From positions 116,594,416-116,658,415 of the forward strand of contig JAHLJT010009436.1 in assembly GCA_031308135.1 (NCBI GenBank): a stretch of 64,000 bases of DNA, in the 5' to 3' direction. The position numbers were made by a program, and so were the translations under genes. The notes under the pieces were generated by a model that was not told the origin of the DNA, ran no database searches, and was given only the letters and a program-made list of their open reading frames with translations. The stretch is from Acheta domesticus. Lineage: Eukaryota; Arthropoda; Insecta; Orthoptera; Gryllidae. Shown here piece after piece: positions 37,346 through 49,589 of this stretch; the stretch's first letter is position 1, and every line of letters begins with the position of its first letter.

Positions 37346-38305
37346 TCCCGCACAACTCTCCACACCGAAGTCCGTAGGCATTACGCACCACTAAGCGTAG
37401 CTCAAACACGTATCCGAGAATACTAATGAGAGCTGCGACAATACAATTTGATGAGGAAACACGATCTTCTGCAAAATTGCATGAATGTTCTTCGTGTCCA
37501 TTGTGCGTAACCGGGTTTGAAGAGAAATACCTTAAAAATCATTTCCTTACTTTTTTTTACAAATTAAATTTTAATCTTTCAAAAAACCATATTACTACAC
37601 ACCAAACGAGTAACAAATCAAGAAAAAAATCATGTACATTATTATCCATGGGGTCAAATTTGAAACATATCAAGATAAGACGGCTTAATGGATGTTTAAA
37701 AATCAATTGGATGAGAAGTTAGCTTTTCCATTCGAATTCATGTAGCTGTACAAGCGAATTATTGCCTGATGAACGATAGATGATAAAGCAATGTTTATTT
37801 TAATGATAAACTTAAGAGCACAGAGAAATGTCTTCTGTATTTCTTTTCTTCATCGCTCTCTGCTATTTTCGCTCTTAGTTGGCATATCGAAGGGTCTCTC
37901 AGTTCTGACCCAGAAATTCTCTGTTCAGCACGCACTATGCACGTACCATACAAAGTGCATTCATCATCTAATAAAACCCAAAAATTTAATTATATCAAAT
38001 CATCTGTCAAAAATTATAATCATTGTGGAGTCAATACACGTATCCTTTATATTAAAAAAGTTTGTTGTTTGAGTTGATAGTGTTCAATACTTTTAGCTAC
38101 CTTAGCATGTTATGAAATCACAAAATCTGCTACATTTTGTGCGTTCAAACATTTTAAAATTTAATTAGTTGCACCTCAACGTGGTAATAGTAGTACTACA
38201 ACACAAACAGGTATTAAAAGTAGAGTTTCTGGAATTTTTATTAAGTATTTCATATATTCATTTATTCATGTATTTTGGTATTGTTATATTTTTATTTCAA
38301 TGTGT
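37346..38305. other. AT-rich spacer
   Basis: Nothing recognised upstream of the candidate splice site at 38337. Confidence 0.5.
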
Positions 38306-38311
38306 ATTCAT

Positions 38312-38389
38312 GATTCTTTTTTCTTTTTTGTTGCAGGTGAGTACCAAGAAAACGCTTAGAGAGAGATTTGCAAGACATTTTGCGTGAGT
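38312..38389 (+). promoter_or_regulatory. Candidate recursive splice site with 47-nt RS-exon
   Basis: A polypyrimidine tract (TTCTTTTTTCTTTTTTG, 38314-38330) runs into TTGCAG (38331-38336), directly followed by GTGAGT (38337-38342). The result is the juxtaposed acceptor/donor CAG|GTGAGT that defines recursive (ratchet) splice points. A second donor, GTGAGT, starts at 38384, so a 47-nt segment (38337-38383) would be the defined RS-exon. Only its first frame is free of stops; it reads VSTKKTLRERFARHF. The alternative is an ordinary short exon. Either way it argues for a + strand transcript across the window. Confidence 0.45.
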
Positions 38390-38399
38390 ACAGCCTCTA

Positions 38400-39156
38400 A
38401 TTTTGGGTTCACAGATTGAGATTCAAACTAAACGAAATGTGATATTCTCATATTAAAACTATCAATTTTCAATGTAGATATCATTTCTGTGAAAGGAACA
38501 ACATTTCGTAAATTAAAAACTAGTAAACGCTTCTTTTACGTTCTTCTACTGTAGGATCTCCAAGTGACAATCCACAAACAATGTGATAATTGCGAATGTG
38601 GTTTGGAGACTCAGTTCATAGTTAATTATACGAAGCAATGAACGGTTATGCACGCCGTAATTAAATTGTGTAATGTGACTGAAAACACAAAATATTGGTT
38701 AAAAATGATCCACTAATTATTAAAATTTAGTAAAATATAATTGAGGCGCTCAGAATATAAATGACAGATCACAACCGAAGTTTGTTTTGAGAAAAATTGA
38801 TTTTTCTGTTTTTTTTCATTTTATTTCATTCATTTTCATTCTGGACAAATTATTGAAGGTGTAATTTGAGGGTTTTGACTGATCCCAATTCATCTGATAT
38901 TTCAGCATATGACAGGTATACGACTGGAATTTACCGTCATACTTCCAACTGGAAATGCGAGGTCAGTTGGAATCGGCCGTTATTATCCTGAACAGCTCAA
39001 TTATTACTGGGCGTATCAATAATTACGTATATCCAATGAGTCTTTTCATTTCTGTTTTGAAATGTGTAGGAAACAAACTAAAATAATTGTATTTGTTAGA
39101 ATGGAGCCCCGTTGCCAGAAATAAAATCTTCGCGTCGGTTCAACTCGATTGAGCCG

Positions 39157-39159
<3 letters not shown>
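38400..39159. other. AT-rich spacer
   Basis: Nothing recognised. Confidence 0.5.

Positions 39160-39187
<28 letters not shown>
39160..39187. repeat. (AG)n microsatellite
   Basis: About 14 AG units. Confidence 0.95.
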
Positions 39188-39462
39188 AACTGCCCTAACA
39201 GCGTACACATTTACTGAAAACTGGTTTTCAGAGCTCAAAAATGATTTTTGCATATTAATATGGTTATCTGACAGTACGTGAACTGATTCACGACTGTACA
39301 GCAAATATCGCGTAGTTCCCCAGTGAGCTGCAACCCGCACGCCCTACTTGTTCTACCAGCGGCGTTCTGTCTCAAGGTCGGACTTCGAAGGTGAACGGGA
39401 AAATACCTTCGGTCATTGACGAGAGCGCCGATTGCATGTATCATCATTTTACTTCCGCGCTC

Positions 39463-39625
39463 GATACTGTGAGCTAATAGCAGACCAATTTGATACTGTG
39501 AGCTAACAGCAGATTTGTACCAATACTGGTACAAATTTATTCCTCTAAAATAGTTTGAAATATTAAAACAATATAATTGAATACTATAAACACCAACATT
39601 CTCGACAGTGTATTCTCGACAGTGA
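39463..39625. repeat. Short tandem duplications and a 24-bp hairpin
   Basis: GATACTGTGAGCTAA(T/C)AGCAGA occurs at about 39464 and 39492. ATTTGTACCA-ATAC-TGGTACAAAT at 39513-39536 is a perfect 10-bp stem with a 4-nt loop. TATTCTCGACAGTG is tandemly doubled at 39597-39624. They are probably replication-slippage products. The hairpin is too short for a microRNA precursor. Confidence 0.7.
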
Positions 39626-40679
39626 TAATATACTCTTTGCATTACTGTGTTATAAAACATTTCAAAAATGCACTACACTAAAATCGACAAATGCGTAGAG
39701 CTTCTTATTCTATAGCTCTTAAAGACGTTCAAATTGATAAGTGAATTTTATATACATTGAAATTTTATGTCTCCTAGTGCATGAGGCCATATTGGCAATG
39801 TTTCTCGTAGACATGGTGTGGATGACAGACTTCACATCCAAATAATTGATGTGTTAAAAATTCATGATCCTGTACATCGAAAATTCTAATTAATGAAGAA
39901 CGTAGAAAACTAGGATTTCATTTGCCTGATATGAGATATTGGAGTCAGCATATCAGATCAGTATATCATGGTCGATAAAACGCAGGCTTCGCTATATTCA
40001 TTAAATTTTAAATTTTAATTTCACCTGAAATTTAACCAATGGAACATTTGGTATTATATGAAATACAGTAACATACAAGTCATAAAATATCCATCATTAT
40101 GATGTGTAAATCAAATCAATTTTGCAGTTTAATTCATTATAATTAATTTACGAATTCACGTAAATCCACCTTTTAGTCAGGGCAACAAATATTCCCTACG
40201 CCTGATTGTGCAAAGCATGATCGAAAATATACACCCTCGAATGTTACAATACGATATAAAAATAATGGTATTCACTGAATCCGCTGAATAAAATGAGTCA
40301 ATTCTTTCTAATCCAACGATGAGCAAAATCTTTTCAAGCAAAATATACTAGTTTTATACACAAATATATTCCTTTAAAACAATCTTAAACAACGAGTTGA
40401 ATTCAAGGCATCATGGACCTGCGGACTGCACGCAGAACATAATCTTTCCAGAAATGAACTATGGAAGTTCCACGCGTGGCCCCTACGGAACCCCGTGTGC
40501 CCACTGTTGAGGCCAGGCCTGCTTTAAACCCTGTAATTCCATTTCATTTTGAAGCACCTAAACTGATAAAACCGTTCAACAAAATAAATTACAATCTTCG
40601 TTCTCGCCACCGCAACCAAACCCCTACAGATTTACCTAAATCACCCCCAGGAAATCGCGAATATCACATTCGCAGCATC
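39626..40679. other. AT-rich spacer; possible retroelement scrap
   Basis: Mostly AT-rich. At 40440-40660 the + strand is open and reads a proline-rich segment including NYNLRSRHRNQTP, slightly reminiscent of retroelement polyprotein C-termini. There is no domain, so it is left unassigned. Confidence 0.35.
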
Positions 40680-41130
40680 TACATATTAGCGATTGTGTGC
40701 AGCTCGCTGCGTGGCAGCGGCATTTCGTTAGAGGACGCAATGGACCGCCGCGCCGCACTGTTAACAGACCCCTCCACCGCCACCATCATCGCCGCCGCCA
40801 TCTGTATTCATTCGCATGCTCGGCAACGGACCCCGGCGCCGCCCCGCTTCGACTCCGCGCTGGAACGCGTGTATATGGAAATGCAGGCGCCGCGCCGCTG
40901 CGGCCCCGCCTCCCCTCTCCGCCCCAACCACCCTCCCCCTCCTCCTCCCCCTCCCGCACACACACACCCGCACCAGCAGAAGAGAGGATTTACGTGCGCC
41001 GGCCGTGTAGTCAATGGCCTTCCATCTTTTATGCATGCTCAGCGGATCTCGCCCGGGCCCAGAGTTTATTCGCTTGTTCAATGCATTCCAGAGATATTCT
41101 TTCCACCGCCACCTCCTCAGGGTTATGTCG
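40680..41130. other. CpG-rich island with possible regulatory DNA
   Basis: GC-rich at 40690-40970 with CCGCCGCGCCGC, GCCGCCGCC and C-rich/(CA)n tracts. The right flank (41010-41090) has TTTTATGCATGCTC and GGGCCCAGAGTTTATTCG. Frames on both strands are compositional. A role as promoter or enhancer island is inference. Confidence 0.4.
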
Positions 41131-42569
41131 CACTCGCGCATTCCGAGCCGTGAATGGTATTACAAAGTGATCAACACCTCCCACTCCTCTATTCCAGAAG
41201 CATTGAATCGTAACGCTAAATATGAGTAAGCTCCGCAGACATTAACTCCGCAGAAAGCACTGGAAGTCATTGTGGATGGAAACGAAAGCGATTCAGAATG
41301 TTATCTTTGTAGAACGATACACAAATTACTTCCGATGTTTGTAAAAAAAAACAGAGCATACCTATTACCAAACATACTTAATAAAATGTCCTTTGAGGAA
41401 AATAGTTTAATGAAATACGAATATCGCAAGTCCTTAACGTTTCTTATCCTCTCCATCCAAGGATCATAAATTAAAGTAGAGCAGTCCATTTGTGGGACCC
41501 GAAGTTTATTAACGTCATGAAGTACAAAGCATTAGCAAATGAAACAAAAATATTAACCGAAATGAATAGAGAGCTTAAAACTATTACCGCTCTAATCCAC
41601 AAAATGCTTATTATTTGTCATTTTTTTTATAATATTGGAGCATATTATTTCAGAACCAATAAAGTGTGCTTGAGAAGAGTGAGGAAAATAAAGAACCATG
41701 TGAAAACAATAATTTATTCCACTGAGACAAAATGGGGGCTTCTGAACACCCAAAAATTCTTTTCGTTCAACATCATTTTAATTTTTTAAACAATATTTCA
41801 TTATCAATGCTCAGCAAATCATAACGATAACCTCATAAATAACCTCAACTGAAGTTCAATAGAATTTTACTTCTTTCACTGACACGAAATTATTCTCCGA
41901 TCGCACATTCCTAATGACAGCTCTACAGTGTGATCTGCACCTATTAACCTCGATTACATTGAGTTGCTTCTCCCCGATCCACTTGCCTGATCAGAGAACG
42001 ATGGGCGTAATCGGAGCGCGAAGGAACTCCGAGATACTTCAGAAACTATTGTGGAACCTCTGATCTTAATTTCATTCCCTTGCCGCGAAACAACTCTTAC
42101 AAAGTACCATGAACATTCCTTCCTTTCCTACGAGGGCATAATAAGACAGTACACGTACTTTAAGGCTGCGAACAAGAAAATATCAGCACTCACATTTTAT
42201 GATGTATCCACACACAACCATATAACACGCATCTGTTAGTAGTTTCTAAATGTTTTTTAGGCCAGAAATATGTTGGAATGGTACAACAAAAAATTTTCTC
42301 TAAAAACTCGCCATTGTTTTTATAACATTTGCATGAATTCTTTGCATTAAATCTTAACTTAAACAAGTTAAATTTAAAATAATATGCAGAAAGTTTGTTA
42401 GAAGGAAAATTAGAATTTATTCAATACATATTTAATCTGAATTTGAGAAGTTACTTATATTAGTGCTTTCCTGTTCTAATTAAATGTTCGTAAATATTGA
42501 GTTACAAAATGAAGTTAATAATAATAGCTTCCCATGAAATAAAACAAAACATTCAAAAGATCTCCATCA
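41131..42569. other. AT-rich spacer
   Basis: Several short open frames without domains. Nothing recognised. Confidence 0.5.
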
Positions 42570-42572
42570 TAT

Positions 42573-42704
42573 TATGCATTCTCATTGGCCTCGGAACCCG
42601 CGTGCGCGCCACTCAAGTGCAACTCCAGCAATCTAAGAAGGGCGGGGATTAGACCCATTCCAGGAGTGGGAACCACCAATGAGAATGCGCAATTCGAACA
42701 GTAG
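42573..42704. repeat. Short inverted repeat, possible MITE
   Basis: GCATTCTCATTGG (42575-42587) and CCAATGAGAATGC (about 42687-42699) are exact inverted complements enclosing about 100 bp of GC-richer DNA. No clear target duplication is visible, so a MITE is only one possibility. Confidence 0.35.
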
Positions 42705-43789
42705 GGCCTAAATTGAAAAATCAATCGGCGTGGACATGACTGACAGTCGCATACAGTCCAAGTAATGTTGCTTTTAGTATTACATTGGAAATGTTTGTGG
42801 TCGATATATGACAATGTGAAATATGAATCTAAAACGAATTAGAATACATATTTGATTTAGACACCAAGTATTATGAGTGCTTGTAGCACTCATTATGTAA
42901 TTCGCTTTGCTACAATGTAATTTCAAATTTACAGTGGTGCTAAACACAAAATTGTAATATTGAATCGTTTTTCTTTGAAGATGACAGTAATAAATTATTT
43001 TTCATCAACTATATTTAATTGAATAAAACAGTTCTATCAAAGCATAAAAATATTATTTAAAAAATGTAAATGGCAGGCTGCTCCCGTCCCCGAAAAGGTG
43101 CTTGCCCCCCTTACTACTTGCACTTTCGTCGCTCTCGCGAACACATATCCGTCTCGAGTCCAGAATGCCCGCGGAAGCAGACGTGCCAACGCCACGGATC
43201 CGGGGACGTCGGTTGTGCAGAAATTGGGACGTCGCTTCGGTTGTGCAGAAATGGGACACTCGCCTTACTGTCAGAGGCGTGCTTACAATATGCGACGCCC
43301 CAGCTGAAATCGTCGCCAAGTGTAATTTCGAAAAAAAATCAGAAATTATATTTTATAATTAGAGAATTGTATATATCCAATCAACTTTGCAAAGCAAATT
43401 TGGAAGTTTAGTTTTAAATCATATCTGGCAACAATTCAGAAAAAATTCAAATATTTTTTACAAAATAAAATTAATTAAATTCAGTCTTTAGTAAAAGTAT
43501 GTTTGTGTTTTATAAATTGCGAGTTATTATAATTTTCCATCTTTCCGTTAATTAACGTAATTCGCAAATGAAATTGTGGTGCTACCAAATTCCAACCCGT
43601 CCCAAACTTTCAGAGCCCATACAGAGTACAGAATTCAAGTGAGGAACGAAAATATCCTCTCCAATGCAGGTGCAGTTGGTGCTACAGTTCATTTATCAGG
43701 CTTTCGGCCGGCCACTAAAAAAAGGTAAGAGGCGAGCGTGATTCCATATTTTATGAGAAATAGCATCAATAAACACGATCGCCTGGTTC
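42705..43789. other. Spacer with a GC patch and a tandem duplication
   Basis: Two tandem copies of GGTTGTGCAGAAA(T)TGGGAC lie at about 43211 and 43239 within a GC-richer patch (43070-43310). The remainder is AT-rich. No gene. Confidence 0.45.
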
Positions 43790-43995
43790 CCTGAGCTCCC
43801 GCGCCCAGGGCAGGCTCGTAACTCGTGCGCATGCGTCCCCACCTCCCCACGTGACCTCTCACAGAAAAAAAACGACCATCTCGCCAGTCGACAAATTCCG
43901 AAGGGGTCGCGAAGTCACGTCGGGAGTCGGCGGCTGCCGATCGACTGCGCGCATGTGGGACGACAGATGACGGAATAGATTGCAAGGGAAGGCCA
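43790..43995. other. GC-rich island
   Basis: Moderately GC-rich with scattered CpGs. No coding evidence. Confidence 0.4.
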
Positions 43996-44333
43996 GGCAA
44001 TGGCTGACGGGTGCCGGAATCAAAACAGACGGATTGCGTAACGATGACTGGACATTGGACGCTTCGAATGCTTCGAAAATTAAAGCGTAAGAACACTACT
44101 ACTTTCATGAGAAAAATATAATGTGAAACTGCTTAAAAAGTACTTCTTTAATTTTAACATATTTGTTTAAAGAGAGTTTGGGATAAAATTATTTTTTACG
44201 CTCTAACCTGCATGATATAAAAATGTAATACGAGTCTACCTCACTCGATAATGGAAATAGGAATACTGCGTTTGTCACTAATAGGCGGTGAATGGGAAAA
44301 TGAAACAAAGAAATATAGAAGAAAACTATCGAC
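43996..44333. other. AT-rich spacer
   Basis: Nothing recognised. It ends at the SINE target duplication. Confidence 0.5.
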
Positions 44334-44569
44334 CAAAATTCAAAATCTTTTTTTGTTGTTATTTTAGGTTGTATGAACATCAGGATCATTATCGACCACT
44401 ATTGGGTTTAACGTCATGTAATGATATGGTGATGACGGGGTGAAAGGAGGAACACAAGAACAACCATACCCGAGGCGGGACTCGAACCCGCGACCTTTGG
44501 GTCCGAGACGCTATGACACTACTGGCTTAACGATCTCGGCCACCGCGGATCGGCAAAATCCAAAATCTT
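44334..44569 (-). mobile_element. tRNA-derived SINE with 16-bp target-site duplication
   Basis: The SINE body is 44350-44553 (204 bp) on the minus strand. Its head starts GCCGATCCGCGGTGGCCGAG, with a box A-like TGGCCGAGATCG and a perfect box B, GGTTCGAGTCC. These are internal RNA polymerase III promoter elements, and the head is Ser/Leu-tRNA-like. After the head comes an unrelated body (CTTTCACCCCGTCATCACC, ATGACGTTAAACCCAATAG) and a short A-rich tail (AACAACAAAAA). The body is bounded by CAAAATTCAAAATCTT (44334-44349) and CAAAATCCAAAATCTT (44554-44569), a 16-bp duplication with one mismatch. That supports LINE-mediated retrotransposition and a fairly recent insertion. The tRNA part is not a functional tRNA: it has no acceptor stem pairing or mature 3' end. 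Confidence 0.85.
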
Positions 44570-44759
44570 GTTTAAGCTCCCAGATCTTTTTTGTATATGT
44601 TTATTGCATTAAATGTTGCCAAGATATGATTGGCGCCTTTTTTTCTTTCTTTCTATTTTTAACTGTCAACTTCTGTCACATAGAAAACTGATGGAATCAA
44701 TTCCAGCCTTCGGAAAGTTCTAGCAACCTCATCACTATTCCCACATCACACATTCGCGA
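44570..44759. other. AT-rich spacer
   Basis: Nothing recognised. Confidence 0.5.
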
Positions 44760-45045
44760 AAGGCAGCCGTCCTGTCCCTTGGAAGATTGCGAGAACGGCG
44801 AAAGCCGGTTCCCGCGGAGTGGAAGTAGCCTCCTCTTCCTCAGCGCCCCACACGAGGAAGAGCGCGCTCCACGAGCTGGGCGGCGGCGCGCAGCGCGGCG
44901 GGCGGGCGGCTACGGAACGTAATTGCCGCCATCCATCAGTGTTGGCGGTAGTCGCGGTCTCCGCCTCCTCCGCCTCCGCCACCTCCTCTTCCCACCGCCT
45001 CTTGCTCCGTCATCTTCATCCCCTCGCTTATATCTGCCGCCTTCA
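44760..45045. other. CpG-rich island
   Basis: GC-rich with GGGCGGCGGCGCGCAGCGCGGCGGGC-type runs at 44878-44908, then CTCCGCC repeats. Frames are compositional. Confidence 0.45.
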
Positions 45046-45564
45046 CAGTATAGTAAGATACAATATTTTAACAGATCTACACTTAAATGCGTTCTACAGA
45101 TGGGACAAAAAAACGTATAATTATTCAGTGCACTGGTTTGATGAGCTTTTTAGACTGAACTAGCTAGATGGCAGTGGGAGAATATGTGTCCACCCTTTGG
45201 AGTTGCTCTTCAGTTGTGGGAAAAACAAAACTATTTAACAGATAAAAAAATAATCCTTAGTTGTGGAGAAGAAACAATACAATACGTTGGTATAAAACAA
45301 TTTCCCCATAATTTTGTTCAGTAAGACAATTTCCCCACAATAATATGTCTCAAAGAAATACAGATGAGAATGAAAGACAATAATGAAAATATCTGCTTCT
45401 AAAATTGTATTATAAATTAGGGTTGAAAATGTTAATGAAATTTCTATTAGTCACTTACAGCCACGATTCATAAGGAACTTCTACGAATACGAATCTGAAA
45501 ATTAAAATTGTATTACACTTTCACATTTACTTTTATTCCGGCAGGAACAATAAATCTTTTAGCG
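45046..45564. other. AT-rich spacer
   Basis: Contains two near-copies of ACAATTTCCCCA(C/T)A at 45297 and 45329. Nothing else recognised. Confidence 0.45.
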
Positions 45565-45815
45565 AACCGGGTGCCTCCGACAGCCGAGCTTTAAGCTCCT
45601 GCCCCCGGCCAAGGAAATTCGCCAGCTATCTCCACGCGGGGCCACGCCACGGGTAAAGGACCTTGCGCCAACGTGAACCGCCGCGCCTCGTCGAGGCCAC
45701 GGGTCTTGCGCGGCAGGTGAAAGTGTTGGGCAAGCGAGGGAAAAGTCGGAACGAGTTGAATCTCTGTTTCGCTAACTGCGCGCCGCCTGTAAACAAACCC
45801 GGCGCGTGCTCATCT
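45565..45815. other. GC-rich island
   Basis: GC-rich with inverted GGCCACG(C/G) motifs. No coding or RNA gene signal. Confidence 0.4.
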
Positions 45816-48365
45816 CCTTTGTTTCTGATTGGCAGATGCAAGCAATGATTACCCAATTAATTTGAATAATGAAACATTTTTGTCTTCAGTAACCAATTAT
45901 ACCGACAGATCTCAGCATATCCCTTTCCATATCATTTAGCCTGGGAATGGGAAATGAAAACCTCTAACAGAAAACAAAGACATCCAAACAAAATACATAT
46001 TCAGGTGTCCCAGACCAGGCAGTAAAAAACACCGGCACCATAATCACCGTGTTCCAAACATTTTTTGTCTTTGCATTCTTTTATGAAATATCTCGTTAGG
46101 AAGATATAGGCAATAATTTCTTGGTACTATTATACTCTATTATCATTTTAAACGGCTGTTGGCCGACCTTTATCCTTTGAGGCGTTAAACACTTCGAATA
46201 TCGCGCTGCTGCGCCATGAGGAGCTGCCGCGACGTCGCGGGGCCTTTAAGGAATGAAATATTCACGAATGTTTACGCATTGCAGTATTCCAAGTTGCCAA
46301 ATTTATGTAAGCGCAGAACCATTGGCAATGTGGCAGGGTAGGAAGAAATACGAAGCTGTGGTATTTTAATACGTTTTCGTTACATTTCAATACCTGTGCA
46401 TTTTTTCAACGCTGGTCCGAAGGGAGTTGGGCACATATGCAAAAAAAATCTTTAAATTAAGAGTTTCAGTAGGACGGAAGCACAGCCACAAACACGCACA
46501 AGTTCTGCCATTTCCGTTCATTACCCTATGTACGTCTCACCAATAGTCCTTCGAGGTCTCCTTATTTAACATCCTTTTATTTTTTCACTGGGGCAACTTC
46601 GAGCAAATCTGTAGAAGCCCGAAGTGTAGCGTAGAAGACGCACATGTGAATGCGGCTGTGATAAGTATCAATGAATTCGTGCTACTAAACATTCAGAAAA
46701 GTATTGCCGTTCGCGCACTAGCTTGTAGTTACATCAATGGAAGACATACGTACACAATACAACACAACTTTATAAATATGAATGTGCACGGAAGTTGTGT
46801 TGACTGGTCAGGGTATGGAAGAAATCAAGTTCCCGCGTGGCTGTTGTAAATGTTAATGTTATGTGTTTATTTTTGCTAATTTATCAATCGTTTCCGTCAA
46901 TCGCACAGGGCGAAGGGGTTTACTTAAAATGTATTTATTTTTTCTATTTTAACATCCACGTAATGATTTTTAAAATTCGAATGCTCTTGAAGTATTGGTA
47001 CGATTAGACACTACGGTTGTTGCGCCATCTCAAGTAACAGAAGACAGCAATAAATGACAAAAGAAAATCATTAATTCCTTATTTATATACATTATTCACA
47101 ATGTTTATCTAGATTTATTTTCGCATCCTCTCATATTACTTTTTCCATCCATTCTGTAGAATACCACGTCTTTTGCAATGAAATTTTGATCAGTTTTAAT
47201 TATGTTTGTGGTGTCAAGGTCTTCCACTGGTGGCAGTGGCACGCGTCGTGGCTCCGTAGTATGCCACATGCTACTCTGCGCATCTGGTGTCGGGAAAGAA
47301 AACTATTAGTAACCCCGCCGTTTTACAATAGGGATGGCGTTGTCTGGTGGCGGGGTGACGAACTGCGTGAAGAGGCGATTTCGTTCGTGGCACTCGTGCC
47401 ACGGACTCCCGCTCGTGGCATCGACCTTGACAACACTGAATTATGTTCTGCTTTCTTTATGCAATGTCGGCCTCACGGAACAACAGTGGATCGTAGCGTT
47501 TCGCAGAGTAAGGGAATGTTAAGGTCATTGATGAAGTAACCGTAAGTACATTTCGTTGCTCATCCCGGACAGTCGGTTACTTATAAAAGTTTGGTTGTGC
47601 CTGCAACATCCACAACCTTTTCAGGACCTAAAACTCAAATTGTAAAAATTATTTCAACTTCTCTTCACTACTTTTCAGTTCTTACCCTTCGATGACCCAC
47701 ACGGTTTCTCCCTGCGTCACAGTGAAACCACAAATTTACCCTACTGCATGGGCATATTAAAGCAAAATTCAATAATAACATTAATACATAAACAATAGTT
47801 AAGTAGCACTTGGAAAATAAATTAGAATATTTTACGAAATATTGTCGAGAAATCATTTTATGCATATTTCCTAGAAAACGTTACTTAAAAGTGAATTTCG
47901 CGAGTTATTATATTACAAAGTTACCAAATATTTCCGTTTTGTCAATTGTTTTCAGCGATTCTCCCGAAAAAGTATGATTTTGTCTTTTAGAGGAAGGCGG
48001 ATAATTTGTTTCGTAAATCGTTAACAGAAAGGAAAAATCTTTATGAAAGAACCTCATGTGCTGCGTCCTTGCTCTCACAACACACACTAAATTGCTCCCT
48101 TACATCACCCCATTCTGCGCTTTTGTAAAAATTAAGTGAATTGTTGCCGACTTTCTTGTCTCCATAGTCCTCTTAATAAATGTCAACTCTTTTCTACCAG
48201 TCTTACAAGCATATTCAGATCACACTGTGTTGCCCCAAGTTCATGAAAGACCACAAACTCAATTTGACCAGATCTTCATTAATTTTCTGCGCAAAAAATC
48301 ATTCCTTTAGATTTAAAACTATTTTCAGATGAAAGCAAGTTTTAGCATGAGGTGTATTTTGTCTA
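45816..48365. other. AT-rich spacer with small GC patches
   Basis: GC patches at 46195-46250 (GCGCTGCTGCGCCATGAGGAG, then GACGTCGCGGGGCC) and 47220-47430. A + frame at 47186-47539 is open without a recognisable domain. Nothing else recognised. Confidence 0.45.
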
Positions 48366-48600
48366 ACTCAATACGAGTGCAGCTTGCGAAGTAGAGGAGC
48401 GTGCGGTCATCTTACTGGAGAATTGCTATGACGTAGCAAATAGTGCCTTTCCACGCTATTTGGCTACTCTCCAGTTGGCTCGCGGGCGTCCGCTAGTCTC
48501 GCTGGCTGCCTTAGCAAACTGTCAAGTGCTTTCTATCGGCACTACCCAGGAACCGCAGGCCATGGGAGAGCAGTCGTTCCAGAACAGGTGCCGTTAAATG
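48366..48600. other. GC-mixed block with long imperfect hairpin
   Basis: CTGGAGA (48415-48421) and GTAGCAAATAG (48433-48443) pair with CTATTTGGCTACTCTCCAG (48456-48474), leaving an 11-nt bulge in the left arm. The downstream part (48480-48600) is GC-richer. No known microRNA seed is recognised. Confidence 0.35.
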
Positions 48601-49589
48601 GACAGGGGAAGGCAATAAAAAAGAACGACGACTTTTTAAATGAAGGCAGTACTGTAAGACCTGTACGGTGCAGGACGAAAAATTGACTAATAAATTCGCC
48701 TGTTATTGCTTTAATTGAACGAAATTATTTAATTCAAAAACTTTCTCTTTTGAAAAATAGACCGTGTAGATTCCTAAGTGAAAAGTAGAGCTGTAACATA
48801 GAACAGACTTGTTCCTATTATTTGTAACGGTTATAAAAATTTTAATAATTATATTCCAAATTATTTAATGTGCATACTCTCAACTACCGGAGCGTAACAT
48901 CTTTCCATCAAACTGCGTGATACACAGCACATCTTGTCTATTTTCTAGTATCTTCCAAAATCCACTTTGTAAGTAATATTGACTATTTCATTGCACACAC
49001 GGTCAAAAATGTGTTTACCAATGTTGGATCTATTGATTTGAATGACTTTCAATTCGTTTTATCAACAATATTCGAAAGTTTCTTTAGTTTTAAAAATTTC
49101 AACTCCGCTACCCCTCCTCAGTAAACAAATGCCTCAAAGTGGACTTACCCGACAGAAAATAATGTAGAATATAAAACTTTGGAAACTTAAAATGAACATG
49201 ATAATGAAGTTTTTCTTTTCTGCAACTTTTACATGATATATTTTGTGTTTTATCACAGGAAAGTACATTTTTCCATATTTCTCGTTTTTTCTCCCTTAGT
49301 AGTTAGATTGAAATTATACTTTCTGTTGATCATAAAAAAGAGAAGGTTCTTTTATGTAGACAATTTTAAATAAAAATCAGGATCCATATTTCAGAAAATC
49401 CATTATGTATGCCCATAAATGTATTAAATTAAAACACACGATTTAATCCAAATATTAATGATGTGAAATATATTTCAAAAATCCCTATATTATGTGTAAA
49501 TTCATTTATGTGTATTTTTTTAGTTCTAATCAATTTGCCGCTTACGTGTTGTAATTTAGTATACTTTTCTCCACCTTAAAAGTAGAGTA
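48601..49589. other. AT-rich spacer
   Basis: Nothing recognised. Confidence 0.5.

Noticed and set aside
40461..41153. 230-codon + frame with NYNLRSRHRNQTP
   Set aside because: The N-terminal part hints at a retroelement polyprotein C-terminus, but no integrase, RT or LTR is nearby. The second half is CpG-island composition.
44440..44553. Functional tRNA gene on the minus strand
   Set aside because: It has box A and box B but no acceptor-stem pairing, and is continuous with a SINE body and flanked by a target duplication.
47186..47539. 117-codon + frame rich in W and R
   Set aside because: No recognisable domain, splice sites or codon bias.
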